Assembly (NCBI GenBank): GCA_036558645.1
Contig: DATBFG010000082.1
Location: 1-7,108, forward strand
Direction of reading: 5' to 3'
Source: DATBFG01 sp036558645
GTDB lineage: Bacteria; Acidobacteriota; Terriglobia; Terriglobales; Acidobacteriaceae
Length of the DNA: 7,108 bases
The notes under the pieces were generated by a model. It was not told the origin of the DNA. It made no database searches and was given only the letters and a program-made list of their open reading frames with translations. Every line of letters starts with the position of its first letter. The first letter of the stretch is position 1. The position numbers and the translations under genes were made by a program. Positions 6,402 through 7,108 of this stretch are shown piece after piece.

Positions 6402-7108
6402 ATGCGGCGCATACCGATTCCTAATACCTCGGCCCCGGCAAAGCCGGTGTTGCCAAAACCTGAAGCTGCCAAGGCGCTGCAGGCAATGGCTAACCGTAGA
6501 GACGCGCTTGGAATTCGGGATTACGACATGACGAGAATTGGAACATTTTGTGCGATACGTTCGGCCGAGCTCTTTGGATTGCGTTGGGAAGGTGAGGTGG
6601 GCAGAGACCTTCTCATCCAAAATTCAGCTTGGGAAGGAATGTATGAGCGGCACACGAAAAAAGCGAAACCGCGAAAGGTTGCCATGGATGGCGGAACTCG
6701 TGAGGCGCTCGCGCGCTGGCGCAAAGTTTGCCCTGACACGCGCCCGCAGGCGCTCATGTTTCCTTCCCAGAAGCCCGGCGTTCCCCTGACCAGCCGAAAT
6801 TGGCTTAGGCGGAATCCTCAGCCAATTGGCAAGATGCTTGGCATCCGCACTCCTCTGACCTTTCAAGTGCTGCGACGCACCTATGCTACCCATAACCAGC
6901 GGCAGTTGAAGAACGTTCAGGCACACCTTGGGCACGAGAACCCACTCACGACAGCGAATCTATACGTCGTTGAAGTCCCACCAGAAGTTCGACGAACCCA
7001 AGCGAGACATGCGATGCAGATCGACAAGCTTCGCTCATCGACAAAAATGCGCCACGGCCGCGGCAAAGAAGCCTTCCCAAGAAGTGCTTCGAAAGTTGGA
7101 CGCAAGTT
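6402..7108 (+). CDS. Tyrosine recombinase (phage-type integrase), catalytic half only, N-terminally truncated and running off the window
   Basis: This encodes the catalytic domain of a tyrosine site-specific recombinase. The frame is open from 6360 to the window edge, with a stop at 6357-6359; the ATG at 6402 is a convenience start with no ribosome site. Numbering from it, the core residues are visible. Box I Arg is Arg53 in AIRSAELFGLRW. A beta-hairpin Lys lies within TKKAKPRK (85-92). Box II is TFQVLRRTYAT, with Arg158 and Gln155 in place of the usual His. His178 is in AHLGHENP, and the nucleophile Tyr188 is in TTANLYV. Full-length relatives carry a SAM-like core-binding domain of 100 or more residues upstream; it is absent here. 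The reading just before the ATG (ERLTDNP, followed by MRRIPIP) still resembles the family linker. The frame was therefore cut upstream of about 6370, not at the ATG. The catalytic residues look intact, but the fragment probably cannot recombine DNA alone. It is likely a pseudogene remnant. Confidence 0.75.
   Translation, partial: MRRIPIPNTSAPAKPVLPKPEAAKALQAMANRRDALGIRDYDMTRIGTFCAIRSAELFGLRWEGEVGRDLLIQNSAWEGMYERHTKKAKPRKVAMDGGTREALARWRKVCPDTRPQALMFPSQKPGVPLTSRNWLRRNPQPIGKMLGIRTPLTFQVLRRTYATHNQRQLKNVQAHLGHENPLTTANLYVVEVPPEVRRTQARHAMQIDKLRSSTKMRHGRGKEAFPRSASKVGRK

Noticed and set aside
6538..6789. An 83-residue frame, and several - strand frames, over the integrase region
   Set aside because: The frame open from 6360 to the window edge carries all the recombinase motifs. 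The others are shadows of it.

Overview
The window is an ordinary-looking stretch of a moderately GC-rich bacterial chromosome. The protein styles suggest a soil-type Acidobacteriota: the melibiase-like enzyme, the sigma/anti-sigma/zinc-ribbon cassette and the integrase of the 'TFQVLRRT' type all resemble what I remember from that phylum. This assignment is from memory of families and was not searched. Both ends of the window cut through genes.

Left half (1-3981, all + strand): three carbohydrate-active genes in a row. The first is the C-terminal part of a GH36-like alpha-galactosidase. The second is a Tat-exported protein with a probable TIM barrel plus beta-sandwich, resembling GH-A/DUF4832-type hydrolases. 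The third is a Sec-exported right-handed parallel beta-helix protein of the DUF1565/polysaccharide-lyase type. Gaps are 58 and 64 bases, so they could be co-transcribed as a small glycan-degradation locus. A perfect 15-base palindrome lies just upstream of the third gene and could be an operator.

Middle (3982-4689): 268 bases after the beta-helix gene hold no gene, convincing terminator or RNA that I can see. A small lipoprotein gene then runs on the - strand, convergent with the beta-helix gene. It is divergent from the sigma operon. The roughly 110-base divergent region holds a short inverted repeat and an ECF-like promoter candidate for the lipoprotein.

Right half (4690-6318, + strand): a compact three-gene operon. 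It encodes an ECF sigma factor, a two-helix membrane anti-sigma factor with a HxxxCxxC zinc motif (ATGA overlap), and a three-helix membrane protein ending in two zinc ribbons, starting 7 bases later. The layout suggests an envelope-signal relay in which the membrane partners control the sigma factor.

Right end (6360-7108): a reading frame open to the window edge encodes the catalytic half of a tyrosine recombinase. Its N-terminal DNA-binding half is missing, with a stop codon at 6357-6359 just upstream. It is probably a relic of an integrated element. I found no CRISPR array, tRNA, rRNA or complete mobile element, and no convincing evidence for a new defence or other wholly undescribed system.
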